Of a stretch of DNA of 59,787 nucleotides, positions 37,042-46,284 are shown one piece after another. Every line of letters starts with the position of its first letter. Position 1 is the first letter of the stretch. The position numbers were made by a program, and so were the translations under genes. The notes under the pieces are model-generated. The model was not told where the DNA came from, searched no databases, and worked only from the letters and a program-made list of their open reading frames with translations. Source of the stretch: CAG-452 sp045531335. GTDB lineage: Bacteria; Bacillota; Clostridia; TANB77; CAG-508. Where the stretch lies: positions 1 through 59,787 of the forward strand of contig JAZSDU010000021.1 in assembly GCA_045531335.1 (NCBI GenBank), read 5' to 3'.

Positions 37042-38742
37042 GTGTTAAAAATAGAAGTAGATTTAATATTAAAAAATGGAAAATATTTAGATGTTAAAAC
37101 AAGAGAATTTAAAGAGGGAGATATTGCAATAAGAGATGGAAAGATTATTGGAATCAATGGAAGTTATTCAGCAAAAGAAGAAAAAGATATAGAAGGGAAA
37201 TTTATAGTACCAGGATTTATAGATGGACATATTCATTTAGAAAGTTCTGTTATTTCACCAGAGGATTTTGCAAAAATAGCAAGTCTTCATGGAACAACAG
37301 CAGTGGTAACAGATCCGCACGAGATAGCTAATGTTTGTGGAGAAGATGGAATAAATTATATGATGCAAAAAACCAAAAAGTTACCAATATCAGTATATTT
37401 TATGATTCCATCTTGTGTGCCAGCAACAGAGTTTGATGAATCTGCGGCAAAATTAAATAGTATTGATGTAGCAAATTGTTTCGAAATAGATAATGAAAGA
37501 ATTTTAGGGCTTGCTGAAATGATGAATTATCCAGGAGTGTTAGCTGAAGATTCAGATGTTATACAAAAAATTGCTCAAACTTATGAACTAGGAAAAAGAG
37601 TAGATGGACATGCTCCAGGTTTAACAGGGGAAGAACTAAAAAAATATATAGCTACAGGAATACAGTCAGACCATGAATGTAGTAATATTCAAGAAGCGAT
37701 AGAGAAAATAAATGTAGCAAGAGAATTTGGACAGATTTTCTATGTTATGATTAGACAAGGAACTGCTGCAAAAAATTTAGAAGCATTAGCAGAATTAATT
37801 AATATGCCAGAATATAGAGATAATGTAATGTTCGCAACAGATGACAAACATCCAGAAGAATTAAAGTGTGAAGGGCATATCGATTCTATAATAAGGAAGT
37901 CAATTGACCTAGGAGTAAAACCGGAAGATGCATATGTTACAGCAACATATAATGCAGCTAAATATTTTAAATTAGAAGATTTAGGCAGAATAGAAGAGGG
38001 GTGTAATGCAGATTTAACTATATTAGATGATATAGTTAAAGTTAAAATAAATAGTGTCTACAAAAATGGAAACGAAATGAGACAAGAAACATTATTAAAT
38101 TGGCCTAGAAATAAGGTCGAAGGAGACTTAGAACAAAGAGTGAGAAATTCTATAAATATGAGAGAAGTTACAACAAGTGATATAAGTTGTAAAGGAATAC
38201 CAAAACAGGTTATAGGATTAGTGCCAGGTGAAATAATAACAACAGATGAAGGGATTTCAGATGATTATGATTTAAGTAATGATATTATAAAAGCTGTTGT
38301 TATCGAACCTCATAAAGGAACTATGCATACAGGAATAGCATATTTAAAAGGAATGGGATTAAAAAAAGGAGCTATAGGTACTACGGTTGCACATGATTCA
38401 CATTATATGATTCTTGCAGGTACAAATGATAGAGATATAATAGTAGCTGCTAACAGGCTTGCTAATATGCAAGGTGGAAAGATATATGTAGAAGATGGAG
38501 AAGAAAAAACAAGTTTAGCTCTGCCAATTGCAAACCTAATGACTGATGAGAGTCCAAAAGAAGTAATTAAAAAGATGGAAGAACTAAAAGAGTATGCAAA
38601 AGTAAATAAAGGAATAGATGCATTTATGAATTTATCATTTGTAAGCTTACCAGTTATTGGAGATGTAAGATTACTTCCTAGTGGAGCTTTTAATGTTAAA
38701 GAATGGAGAATTATTACACAACAAGAATTAGACCAGTCATAG
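37042..38742 (+). CDS. ade: adenine deaminase
   Basis: Converts adenine to hypoxanthine and ammonia in purine salvage. The 566-residue amidohydrolase has normal length. Metal-binding motifs are visible: GFIDGHIHLESS (about 57-68), TDPHEIANV (about 90), and FATDDKHPEE (about 275). The C-terminal family region has EPHKGTMHTGIAYLKGMG and AHDSHYMILAG. The start is uncertain: GTG 37042 comes directly after AAGAAG and gives a short spacing. A TATAAT-like box lies about 25 bases upstream. No purine riboswitch is seen. A terminator closes a single-gene unit. Confidence 0.93.
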   Translation: MLKIEVDLILKNGKYLDVKTREFKEGDIAIRDGKIIGINGSYSAKEEKDIEGKFIVPGFIDGHIHLESSVISPEDFAKIASLHGTTAVVTDPHEIANVCGEDGINYMMQKTKKLPISVYFMIPSCVPATEFDESAAKLNSIDVANCFEIDNERILGLAEMMNYPGVLAEDSDVIQKIAQTYELGKRVDGHAPGLTGEELKKYIATGIQSDHECSNIQEAIEKINVAREFGQIFYVMIRQGTAAKNLEALAELINMPEYRDNVMFATDDKHPEELKCEGHIDSIIRKSIDLGVKPEDAYVTATYNAAKYFKLEDLGRIEEGCNADLTILDDIVKVKINSVYKNGNEMRQETLLNWPRNKVEGDLEQRVRNSINMREVTTSDISCKGIPKQVIGLVPGEIITTDEGISDDYDLSNDIIKAVVIEPHKGTMHTGIAYLKGMGLKKGAIGTTVAHDSHYMILAGTNDRDIIVAANRLANMQGGKIYVEDGEEKTSLALPIANLMTDESPKEVIKKMEELKEYAKVNKGIDAFMNLSFVSLPVIGDVRLLPSGAFNVKEWRIITQQELDQS

Positions 38743-38791
38743 AAACAAAAAAATGGAAATACCCAAAGTGATGAAGGAGAAAGATAATAAT

Positions 38792-38829
38792 AAAAAAATA
38801 GGCCACAGAGAACTGAGGTCTATTTTTTA
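38792..38829 (+). terminator. terminator of adenine deaminase
   Basis: AAAAAATAGGCCACAG pairs with CTGAGGTCTATTTTTT around AGAA. It also lies just beyond the convergent sialidase-like gene. Confidence 0.88.
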
Positions 38830-38867
38830 TGGCGCAACAGTTGGAGTTATTCACAACTTTTTAATAA

Positions 38868-39869
38868 TTATATTATTAAATCTTGATAAGGAATTTTTTG
38901 CAAATAAAATTGTTTTGAATTTTCATATACTACATATAATATTTTATTATTATTATCGTAGAATGCATGAGGATAAAAGAAACACTTATCATCATCTTCT
39001 AGTTTTATTTTCTTAGTCCAATTAAGCCCATCTTTACTTACAAATAATTGTAAATGTGTTCTCTTATCAAAATTACTATTATCAATAAAATTGTTTATCA
39101 TAACTATCATATCATCTATTTTTATTAAAGTAATTTTGGTATTTGCATTAGGTATATCTGTTTGTTTAAATTCAGTCCAAGTTCTTCCATAATCATAACT
39201 ATGACTTATTCCTAAATATGGAGCATTATTATTGCGCATATACATAATAATATGTCCTGGTTCAACTTCAACACAATTAGGCTCCCAAAGTCCTTTTTCA
39301 GATTTAATATAGCCGTATTTTTGAAAAGTTTTTTCTGTATCATTAGTTATAGCAACACCGCAGCGATAAATGTGATTTGAACGATAATTTTTTACACTTT
39401 CTTCTGTCCAATCAAAATCACTAATTACTTCACCCCAATATAGCGGAAACAAAAATTCATTATTACTTAGAATAATACCTTGTCTTATACTTACTCCATT
39501 CAAACCACCTGGTATTGATTTAGGTTCTGAGAAGGATTCTCCATTATCATCACTAATAGAATAAAATGTTTGTAACTCTCTAAAATGGTTATCACCATTA
39601 TATGTATTAACAAATAAAATTATTTTATCATCGTTTAAAAACATTTCTGGTGCCCAAACCCCTCTAGAATGGTGCGAAAATAAAATAGTTGGCTTAGTCC
39701 ATGTTTTTCCATCGTCATAACTTTTCATTATTTTTACAACATTTTTATTTTGAGGTTCCCATGTACCACCTGTAAGAAAAATACATATTAAAGTTCCATT
39801 TTTTGCTTTTCTAATTATTGGTTCTCTACCATAATCATCATTAAAATCATGAATTAAGTATTTTTCCAT
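38868..39869 (-). CDS. sialidase-superfamily (BNR-repeat) protein
   Basis: A 333-residue six-bladed-propeller type protein. Asp-box motifs are seen as SYDDGKTW (about 49) and SYDYGRTW (about 226), with a weaker SKDGLNW. N-terminal GREPIIRKAKNGTLICI resembles the Arg-containing start of sialidases. There is no signal peptide, so it would act in the cytoplasm, unlike secreted host-glycan sialidases. Substrate unknown; the family also contains other glycoside hydrolases. AAAGGAG precedes the ATG. No sialic-acid catabolic genes adjoin. Confidence 0.8.
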   Translation of the reverse strand: MEKYLIHDFNDDYGREPIIRKAKNGTLICIFLTGGTWEPQNKNVVKIMKSYDDGKTWTKPTILFSHHSRGVWAPEMFLNDDKIILFVNTYNGDNHFRELQTFYSISDDNGESFSEPKSIPGGLNGVSIRQGIILSNNEFLFPLYWGEVISDFDWTEESVKNYRSNHIYRCGVAITNDTEKTFQKYGYIKSEKGLWEPNCVEVEPGHIIMYMRNNNAPYLGISHSYDYGRTWTEFKQTDIPNANTKITLIKIDDMIVMINNFIDNSNFDKRTHLQLFVSKDGLNWTKKIKLEDDDKCFFYPHAFYDNNNKILYVVYENSKQFYLQKIPYQDLII

Positions 39870-39950
39870 TATTTATTCTCCTTTCTATTATTGCTATTAT
39901 ATCATTTGTGAAAAGGCAAGGGGTATTTTAACATTAGAATAAAGCAATTA

Positions 39951-40056
39951 ATAATTAATAGTGAAAAATGAAGAGTGAAAAGTACAAACTTGCCTTTTAA
40001 ATACTTATTCGACTTAGCTTAACACTCTTCACTCTTCACTTTTCGTTCTTAATTCT
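39951..40056. repeat. imperfect palindromic intergenic element (MITE-like)
   Basis: AATTAATAGTGAAAAATGAAGAGTG on the left is imperfectly inverted at 40022-40050 (CACTCTTCACTCTTCACTTTT), with AAACTTGCC and GGCAAGTTT also inverted about the middle. The sequence codes for nothing. Fragments of the same words occur near 3390-3420 and 34968-35002. Confidence 0.6.
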
Positions 40057-40072
40057 TGCCGTAAGGCAAGTT

Positions 40073-40152
40073 TGGTGCGAGTGTCGTAGTAATCTACAAC
40101 TTTCTCTCAAAGACGATTGATATAAAAATCAATCAACACCTAAAGTATACCA
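40073..40152 (-). repeat. 80-base direct repeat C, 3' of an immunity gene
   Basis: Nearly identical to 40989-41069. It holds GTCGTAGTAATCTACAAC, TTCTCTCAAAGACG and the hairpin GATTGAT-ATAAAA-ATCAATC. It lies directly after the stop of the SMI1-like gene in that gene's direction. Confidence 0.85.
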
Positions 40153-40158
40153 TAAATT

Positions 40159-40707
40159 TTATTTTTCTTGTATACCTTCTAAAACATCTTCATCATTTTC
40201 TAATTTTTTTACCAATTCATTAAAGTTATCACATATTTTTGAATTAAAATAAAATATATTACCTAAATTATCTGGCTGTATTCCAATCCAAAAATAAATA
40301 TATTCAGAATATTCCATAATTACGAAACCTTTATCTTGTATACTAGTATAAAAATCACTATCAGGAATCCATTCATAAATATCCGTTCTATTTATAAAAT
40401 CTACTACTTCACTAGGACTAAGAAGTCTATTAAATGAAAAGCCATCTTTGTTTTCTGCAATAAAACCAAAACCTTCGTTTTCCCAAAACTTTTTTAACTC
40501 TTCTGGCACTTTACATACTTCTTTTTCAAACAATTTAATTTCTTCTGCTACTCCATCAGTTGTAAGATAATTTTTACCTTTATATGTATAAACTTTTTTA
40601 TTAACCGGTTGATGTTCTATAATTGAATTTATTTTTTCACTTTCTATATTTTTTTGTGTATCTAATTTAATTTCTGTTTTTTTCTTAAATATATCTAATA
40701 TTCCCAT
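40159..40707 (-). CDS. SMI1/KNR4 (SUKH)-like immunity protein
   Basis: A 182-residue protein. Residues 1-10 are MGILDIFKKK, an amphipathic tag shared with neighbouring immunity genes. A variable linker follows, then a SUKH-like domain (about 50-180) with VCKVPEELKKFWENEGFGF and RLLSPSEVVDF, the pattern of SMI1/KNR4 proteins that bind and block polymorphic toxins. No toxin gene adjoins. GGAGG lies before the ATG. Likely role: protection against toxins delivered by neighbours. Confidence 0.75.
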   Translation of the reverse strand: MGILDIFKKKTEIKLDTQKNIESEKINSIIEHQPVNKKVYTYKGKNYLTTDGVAEEIKLFEKEVCKVPEELKKFWENEGFGFIAENKDGFSFNRLLSPSEVVDFINRTDIYEWIPDSDFYTSIQDKGFVIMEYSEYIYFWIGIQPDNLGNIFYFNSKICDNFNELVKKLENDEDVLEGIQEK

Positions 40708-40783
40708 TGTTTGCCTCCATTCAACAATTATATTATATCACTTTTTTTAAAATAATTTTATCAATATTTTTTTATTATTAAAT

Positions 40784-40930
40784 TCATATGTCAAAATCAT
40801 CTTTATTTCTTTCATAATCGTGATTTTTACTAAATTCATAAGTATCTTCTAAATCTTCAAAGCAATTTTTTTTAATAATTTTCTTTGAATATAAATCTTC
40901 TTATATAATTTTTCTAAAACGAAAAAAATC
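40784..40930 (-). pseudogene. remnant of an immunity-array gene
   Basis: An open frame without a start, ending FEDLEDTYEFSKNHDYE then a short acidic tail and a stop at 40784. Its FEDL region resembles the remnant at 41690-41798. It looks like the 3' end of a lost gene. This and repeat D are all I see in 40708-41122. Confidence 0.35.
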
Positions 40931-40988
40931 AATCATTTCGATTGATTTCTATATATCAAAGTTCTATAGGTTAGAACGTATTTACTAA

Positions 40989-41069
40989 TGGTGCGGGTGT
41001 CGTAGTAATCTACAACTTTCTCTCAAAGACGATTGATATAAGAATCAATCAACACATAAAGTATAACAT
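40989..41069 (-). repeat. 80-base direct repeat D, 3' of an immunity gene
   Basis: Second copy of the repeat at 40073-40152 with about four differences. It ends with TGGTGCGGGTG, similar to the first bases of the tRNA-Arg 3' end at 43268. It follows the gene at 41123 in that gene's direction. Confidence 0.85.
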
Positions 41070-41122
41070 ATTTTTTTAAATTATATCAATAATTTAGATA
41101 TAAATGTTTACTATAGTATTTA

Positions 41123-41677
41123 TTAGTATGCTATATCTTTATAGCCAACTCCTGAAACTTTTTCGTTTTTTATTTCAACAGCAACTCCATTATCATCTTC
41201 ATCAGGTCCTCCCCAATCGCGATTAAATAAAACATAAATGCATCTTTCATTTTTTAATAAAAAGCCTTCTTGAATAACTATTTCATCAAAATGGATGTTT
41301 TTAATCATTTCTGTTTTGGTACTGATGTCAGGCCACCACATTTTATTTTCTTCTTCATCATCAGGTCCATAAGCGTTCTTTTCTCCATATGTATATATAT
41401 CGTTTCCACCATTATAATACATTAATAAATTAGAAACGATATCTTCTTCTATTTGTTTAATTTTTTTAATAAATGCATTATATGTTTCATACTGAATTTC
41501 TTCTATATCTTCATTAGAGGTTCTTATACATATTTTTACATCATATTCTGTTCCAAAAAATTTTAACTTTACTTTTCCATAATAACCGTAATTTTTTTCG
41601 TATTCCAATTCACCAAAAATTTCATTTTGAACTATTGTTTTTATATCTTTCTTTTTAAATACATCAAATATTCCCAT
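41123..41677 (-). CDS. DUF2004/DUF6985-like immunity-type protein
   Basis: A 184-residue acidic protein beginning MGIFDVFKKK, the shared tag. The rest has FGELEYEKNYGYYGKVKLKF, then a helical stretch and a C-terminal sheet ending GVAVEIKNEKVSGVGYKD. This matches proteins of the DUF2004 or DUF6985 kind, found in immunity-gene arrays. Function is inferred from context. GGAGAATTAATTT precedes the ATG. Confidence 0.6.
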   Translation of the reverse strand: MGIFDVFKKKDIKTIVQNEIFGELEYEKNYGYYGKVKLKFFGTEYDVKICIRTSNEDIEEIQYETYNAFIKKIKQIEEDIVSNLLMYYNGGNDIYTYGEKNAYGPDDEEENKMWWPDISTKTEMIKNIHFDEIVIQEGFLLKNERCIYVLFNRDWGGPDEDDNGVAVEIKNEKVSGVGYKDIAY

Positions 41678-41689
41678 AAATTAATTCTC

Positions 41690-41798
41690 CTATCTAAATC
41701 CAAATCATCTATATATAATTTACCATTTTTAATGTTATTAACACATTCTTCAAAGGTATCTTTCTCAATAACTTTCTTATTAAATATATTAAAAATTT
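41690..41798 (-). pseudogene. remnant with degraded shared N-terminal tag
   Basis: The frame reads KIFNIFNKKVIEKDTFEECV and then NNIKNGKLYIDDLDLD with no ATG, GTG or TTG start. The first residues resemble the MGIFDIFKK tag with a lost start, so this is probably a broken small gene of the same array. It begins at the stop of the upstream gene. Confidence 0.35.
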
Positions 41799-42467
41799 TT
41801 ATTTTCCTAAATCGAATAATAAATGTTGGTGCACCAACGCATCACCTTTTTTTATGTGTTTTATATCTTCATTTCCACCTAAAACTAATGCCGGAACAAA
41901 AAAGTATATTTCCTTATTTTTAATACTTCCTATGTTTTTTAATGCATCGTTAAACAAAACTTGCTTCAATACCCCTAATTTTATATTTTCATCAACAAGA
42001 AATTTATCAAAAAAATCTTTATAATCTGTACACTCTGTTATTGTTCTATAATGTATATCCAAAAAAGATATTGATTTATTTTTATTGTCATAGAAAAACA
42101 AATCCCCAAATGCAGTCATTACTATTGGTATTTTACTAAAATCTTCTTTACCTAACCATTTATAAAAACTACTCATATAATCTGTAGGATTGATTATTTT
42201 AACCATTCCACTACCATAGTTTCCAAATCCGTGTTTTTTCCATAAATCAACAATTTCTTTTGGTAATTTTTTTTTACCAAATTCCATGGTTTTTGCGTTT
42301 GGTTTTTCTAAACTCTTACTCGGATAATATTCTTGTAAAAATTTTTGAGTATAAATTTGATTTTCTTTATTATTAACTTCTTCTGTTTTTTTATTCTTAA
42401 ATATATCAGATATTTCTATAGCAAATTTTCTAATAATTGTTGATAAAATTCTTGTTAAAATTTCCAT
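41799..42467 (-). CDS. GAD-like/Tdi1 (DUF1851)-type immunity protein
   Basis: A 222-residue protein. An N-terminal hydrophobic-basic helix (about 1-25) is followed by a GAD-like region with LPKEIVDLWKKHGFGNYGSG and a DUF1851-like C-terminal domain with VMTAFGDLFFYD and HQHLLFDLGK. This arrangement is known from immunity proteins to ADP-ribosyl or nuclease toxins of secretion systems. No toxin is present. GGAGAAATAAT precedes the ATG. It starts 19 bases after the Imm33-like gene. Confidence 0.72.
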   Translation of the reverse strand: MEILTRILSTIIRKFAIEISDIFKNKKTEEVNNKENQIYTQKFLQEYYPSKSLEKPNAKTMEFGKKKLPKEIVDLWKKHGFGNYGSGMVKIINPTDYMSSFYKWLGKEDFSKIPIVMTAFGDLFFYDNKNKSISFLDIHYRTITECTDYKDFFDKFLVDENIKLGVLKQVLFNDALKNIGSIKNKEIYFFVPALVLGGNEDIKHIKKGDALVHQHLLFDLGK

Positions 42468-42486
42468 ATTATTTCTCCTTCACATT

Positions 42487-43137
42487 TTAATAATTATTTT
42501 CCTTAAATAACTTGTTGTTATTTTTATCTACCAAATCAATTATCTTATTATTTTCTATAATAGCTAATGTTCCTACTGGTAGCTGTAATACATCTATTGC
42601 AACATCACAAATATCTTTTAATCTATATGCTTTTATTTTTACATAATCAGATGGATTATTTGTTTTTTCTTCACCAACTGCACCTAAATACCACCCGCAG
42701 TCCTTATCTTTTCTTTCTTCCCTTAACATATACAACTTACTACTTTTTAGTGATTGTTTACTAATAATCATATCATCATCATAATATGTATCTGTAACTT
42801 GATTCATAGTTTTAGTTAAATTAATAATATTAGCCTGTCTATTAAAATAATTAAGTGCAAGATTCAAATCATCAGTGAAAGTATTCAATTCTTTGTTATT
42901 TAAATCTATTGCTAATAATCTATAATCTTCTTTTTCTAAAACTATTTTATATAATAAATAACCGATCTTTACTGTTGAATTTTCTTTTATAATATTATTA
43001 GTTTTATCTTCTTGTTCTAATATATTTACAAATATTTTTACAGTCGGTTCCAACTCTCTATTATAATTTAATATAACTGTTTTATTATTTATAATATGTT
43101 TATTTCCATTCTTTTTAAATATATCAAATATTCCCAT
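42487..43137 (-). CDS. Imm33/DUF2185-like immunity protein
   Basis: A 216-residue protein beginning MGIFDIFKKN, the shared tag. The middle is unassigned. The C-terminal third (about 125-205) has SKLYMLREERKDKDCGWYLG, then a VKIKAYRLKDICD segment and a loop before LPVGTLAII, which fits the DUF2185/Imm33 immunity fold. It is the first gene of the minus-strand array, with AAAGGAATC before the ATG. The array lies on the 3' side of tRNA-Arg(ACG). Confidence 0.7.
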   Translation of the reverse strand: MGIFDIFKKNGNKHIINNKTVILNYNRELEPTVKIFVNILEQEDKTNNIIKENSTVKIGYLLYKIVLEKEDYRLLAIDLNNKELNTFTDDLNLALNYFNRQANIINLTKTMNQVTDTYYDDDMIISKQSLKSSKLYMLREERKDKDCGWYLGAVGEEKTNNPSDYVKIKAYRLKDICDVAIDVLQLPVGTLAIIENNKIIDLVDKNNNKLFKENNY

Positions 43138-43267
43138 AGACTTAAGATTCCTTTCAACAAGTTTATTATATCATGATTTCTAATGGTTTTTATCCTGTAA
43201 TAAATAAAAAAATCAATTATTTCTGACTGACTATATATAAAACCGATTACTTCGACTAATTTTTCTA

Positions 43268-43344
<77 letters not shown>

Positions 43345-43403
43345 AGATTTTATGTACTTGTATATTATAGCTCGATTTTTAAGATTATTCAAGTAAAATT
43401 AAT

Positions 43404-43436
43404 AAAAAGTAGAGAAACTTAATTTTCTCTACTTCT
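43404..43436 (-). terminator. terminator of the Rieske oxidoreductase gene
   Basis: On the minus strand AGTAGAGAAA pairs with TTTCTCTACT, followed by TTTTATT. Confidence 0.88.
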
Positions 43437-43440
43437 AAAA

Positions 43441-44949
43441 TTATTCTAATTCAACTGTGTCTAAACCTTGTGTTGTAGGCTCAGTTATTATTTTTCCGTG
43501 ATAATCATATCTAGAACCATGGCAAGGGCAATCCCAAGTTTTCTCTAAATTATTCCATGAAAGTTCACAACCTAGATGCTTGCAGAAAGGAACTACTGCA
43601 TGCATTTTTCCATTTTTATCTTTATATATTCCAAGTTTTTGACCTTTATAATCAACAACTCCACCACTATCATTTTCTAGTTCTGTATAAGATATTATAG
43701 GAGATGACATTTTATCAATAGCAAGGGAGTAAACAGATTGTTTAAGCATACTTAAAAATTCTTTTCCATTTTTTATTGGTTCTAATCTTGTGGCAGTATA
43801 AATTTTTTCATAAGGATTTTTTATTCCTAAAATTTTATCTGATATTATTTTTGCTGCAACATGTGAAGTTGTCATTCCCCATTTTTTGTATCCTGTTGCA
43901 ACAAACATGTTAGGTAGGAACTTTGAAAATTCTCCTATATATGGAATTTTATCTAAACTAACACAATCTTCAGTCATCCATCTATATTTAATTTTTGCTT
44001 TTGGATAAATTGATTTTATATAATTTTCTAAATTAATATAGCTACTTTCAATATCCACATTTGTATCACCAGTTTTGTGCCCAGAGCCACCTACTATTAA
44101 TAATTTTTTTCCATTTTCTAAAGGAGTATTTCTAAATGAAGTAGTAGGAGTATCACATGAAATATACATTCCATCAAAAACATCTTCTTCTAGCTCTACG
44201 CCAATAGCATAAGAAGCATCTTGATACATTTTTATAAAATACATACCAGGGAAATTCTTAATAGGATAATGGCTAGCCATAACTAAATATTTTGTAGTTA
44301 TGGTATTACCATTTACAGAGACTTCATATTTATTCTTTATGTGTTTTATATTTATAACTTTAGAATTCTCAAATAAATTTACATTTCTTTTTTCTAAAAC
44401 TTTTAACAACGAAAGTAAATATTTTCTAGGATGAAATTGTGCTTGATTTGGAAATTTTATTGCCGATTCTATTGGAAATGGAAGAGGCGATTTAGTTACA
44501 TATTCTGCTTTTAAACCAAGAGAAGTAACGCTAGACACTTCATCTACAATTTTTTGAGTATTTGATTTATCACAAGTATAAACATAAGCATCTTGTGAAA
44601 TTAAATCACAATTAATATTTTCTTCTTGAACGATATCTTTAATAGTTTTAATTGCTTCTTCATTTGAATCTAAATAACCTTTTGCAGTTTCGAATCCAAA
44701 AGTATTTAATAAATAGTCATATAAAAGACCATGTTGACTAGTAATTTTAGCAGTTGTATTTGCAGTTACACCCATTGCCATTCTATCAGCTTCAACAATT
44801 GAAATATTTAGGTTTGATTTAGAAAGCATATATGCAGTAAGTATTCCAGTAATACCACCACCAATAATTAAAACATCAGTATCTAGAGCATTTGATATAT
44901 TAGGATAATTTGTTTTTGGGGTACTTTCTACCCAATAAGATTTATTCAT
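43441..44949 (-). CDS. FAD-dependent oxidoreductase with C-terminal Rieske domain
   Basis: A 502-residue redox enzyme. The N-terminal FAD fold has VLIIGGGITGILTAYML (about 27-43) and a DAO-type body. The last 90 residues form a Rieske [2Fe-2S] domain with CKHLGCEL and CPCHGSRYDYHG, giving the two Cys-His ligand pairs (C-x-H and C-x2-H). Proteins of this DadA-Rieske layout are common in Clostridia and Bacilli; the substrate is unknown. AGGTGATTATATG gives the start. It is a single-gene unit. Confidence 0.92.
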   Translation of the reverse strand: MNKSYWVESTPKTNYPNISNALDTDVLIIGGGITGILTAYMLSKSNLNISIVEADRMAMGVTANTTAKITSQHGLLYDYLLNTFGFETAKGYLDSNEEAIKTIKDIVQEENINCDLISQDAYVYTCDKSNTQKIVDEVSSVTSLGLKAEYVTKSPLPFPIESAIKFPNQAQFHPRKYLLSLLKVLEKRNVNLFENSKVINIKHIKNKYEVSVNGNTITTKYLVMASHYPIKNFPGMYFIKMYQDASYAIGVELEEDVFDGMYISCDTPTTSFRNTPLENGKKLLIVGGSGHKTGDTNVDIESSYINLENYIKSIYPKAKIKYRWMTEDCVSLDKIPYIGEFSKFLPNMFVATGYKKWGMTTSHVAAKIISDKILGIKNPYEKIYTATRLEPIKNGKEFLSMLKQSVYSLAIDKMSSPIISYTELENDSGGVVDYKGQKLGIYKDKNGKMHAVVPFCKHLGCELSWNNLEKTWDCPCHGSRYDYHGKIITEPTTQGLDTVELE

Positions 44950-45016
44950 ATAATCACCAATGATATTATTACCAAAATTGGGGAAAATATAATTAAATTA
45001 TTATTAACATTTTCGT

Positions 45017-45084
45017 GAATTTCAGGACAGTCCCAAAAAGTCTCAGACAAGCTGCTACTTTTTAGGGACAGTCCCTGGAAATTC
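45017..45084. repeat. REP-like palindrome with GGGACAGTCCC core
   Basis: GAATTTC-AGGACAGTCCC-AAAAAGT on the left is inverted on the right as ACTTTTT-AGGGACAGTCCCTGG-AAATTC. Each arm contains its own smaller palindrome (GGGAC-A-GTCCC). It resembles the element at 58206-58277. It lies between divergent genes. Confidence 0.85.
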
Positions 45085-45179
45085 CCTCTTACAAATTACA
45101 ATTTATACAATTAATTAATTGCAAAAGAAATATATTAATGTTATACTTTCCATAGATAAATTTGAAAAGGATGAATGTA

Positions 45180-46220
45180 ATGGAAGAGAATAAAAAATTA
45201 AATGAATTTTTAGAGAAAAATAAAAAATCACATTTTTTACAATCACCTGAATGGGCTAAGCTTAAATCAGAATGGAAACATGAGATGATTGTTATAGAAG
45301 AAAATGATAAAATTAAAGGTGCAATGAGTGTACTTTTAAGAAAAGTACCAGTTTTTAATAGATATATCATGTATGCTCCAAGAGGATTTGTATGTGATGA
45401 GCATGATAAAGAAACATTACAAAAATTAACTGAGAAAGCAAAAGAAATTGCAAAAAACTATAAAGCATTTATATTTAGACTTGATCCGGATATTTCTAAT
45501 GAAGATGAGGAGTTCAAGAAAATAGCTGAAGAAGTAGGATATAAATTAAAGAAAAACATAAAAGATATAGACCAAGTTATTCAACCTAAATATGTATTTA
45601 GATTAGATTTATCAAATAAGACAGAAGATGAGTTACTTGCATCATTTAACCAAAAAACAAGATATAATATAAGACTTGCTATTAAAAAAGGTGTGCAAGT
45701 AAGAACAGGAACAAAAGAAGATTTAGAAACTTTTTATAACATTATGAAAGAAACAGGCGCAAGAGATGATTTCTTTATAAGACCACTTGCATATTTTGAG
45801 AAACTTTATGACTGCATGGGACCAAACAAACATGTAAAATTAATAATAGCTGAGCATGAAGGAAATCCAATTGCAGCAGTTATGCCAATAATGTATGGAA
45901 ATAAAGTTTGGTATTTATATGGGGGAAGCTCAAATAAATATAGAAATCTAATGCCAAATTATTTATTACAATTTGAAATGATGAAATGGGGATTAGAAAA
46001 CAATTGTGATATCTATGATTTTAGAGGAGTATCAGGATTTAAAAATGAAAATGACCCACAATACGGAGTATATAGATTCAAAAAAGGATTTAATCCTGAA
46101 TTTGTAGAATTCGTAAATGAATTATATATAGTATTTAATCCATTCATGAATTTCATATTTAATGTTAGTGAGAAATGTTATAAAACATTAAGTAGTATAA
46201 AAAATAAATTTAAAAAGTAA
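45180..46220 (+). CDS. FemX/FemAB-like peptidoglycan aminoacyltransferase
   Basis: A 346-residue transferase that adds an amino acid from aminoacyl-tRNA to the lipid II stem peptide. It begins FLEKNKKSHFLQSPEWAKLK, the usual first motif. The second GNAT half has VMPIMYGNKVWYLYGGSSN and the end motif IYDFRGVSGFKNENDPQYGVYRFKKGF (given in pieces: DFRGVSG, YGVYRFKKGF). No coiled-coil arm is evident. Start 45180 follows AAAAGGA; upstream TTG or ATG at 45162 and 45171 are less well placed. Which residue it adds cannot be told. Confidence 0.9.
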   Translation: MEENKKLNEFLEKNKKSHFLQSPEWAKLKSEWKHEMIVIEENDKIKGAMSVLLRKVPVFNRYIMYAPRGFVCDEHDKETLQKLTEKAKEIAKNYKAFIFRLDPDISNEDEEFKKIAEEVGYKLKKNIKDIDQVIQPKYVFRLDLSNKTEDELLASFNQKTRYNIRLAIKKGVQVRTGTKEDLETFYNIMKETGARDDFFIRPLAYFEKLYDCMGPNKHVKLIIAEHEGNPIAAVMPIMYGNKVWYLYGGSSNKYRNLMPNYLLQFEMMKWGLENNCDIYDFRGVSGFKNENDPQYGVYRFKKGFNPEFVEFVNELYIVFNPFMNFIFNVSEKCYKTLSSIKNKFKK

Positions 46221-46225
46221 AGTAT

Positions 46226-46270
46226 AAAACACTTTAAATGTTATATAAAAATAATGTTTAAAGTGTTTTT
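46226..46270 (+). terminator. terminator of the FemX-like gene
   Basis: AAACACTTTAAA pairs with TTTAAAGTGTTT, followed by TT; the loop is AT-rich. Confidence 0.85.
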
Positions 46271-46284
46271 GTGATAAAAAACAC

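Noticed and set aside
38753..39016. 87-residue plus-strand frame after adenine deaminase
   Set aside because: It runs through the terminator at 38792-38829 and into the antisense of the sialidase-like gene; no sensible protein.
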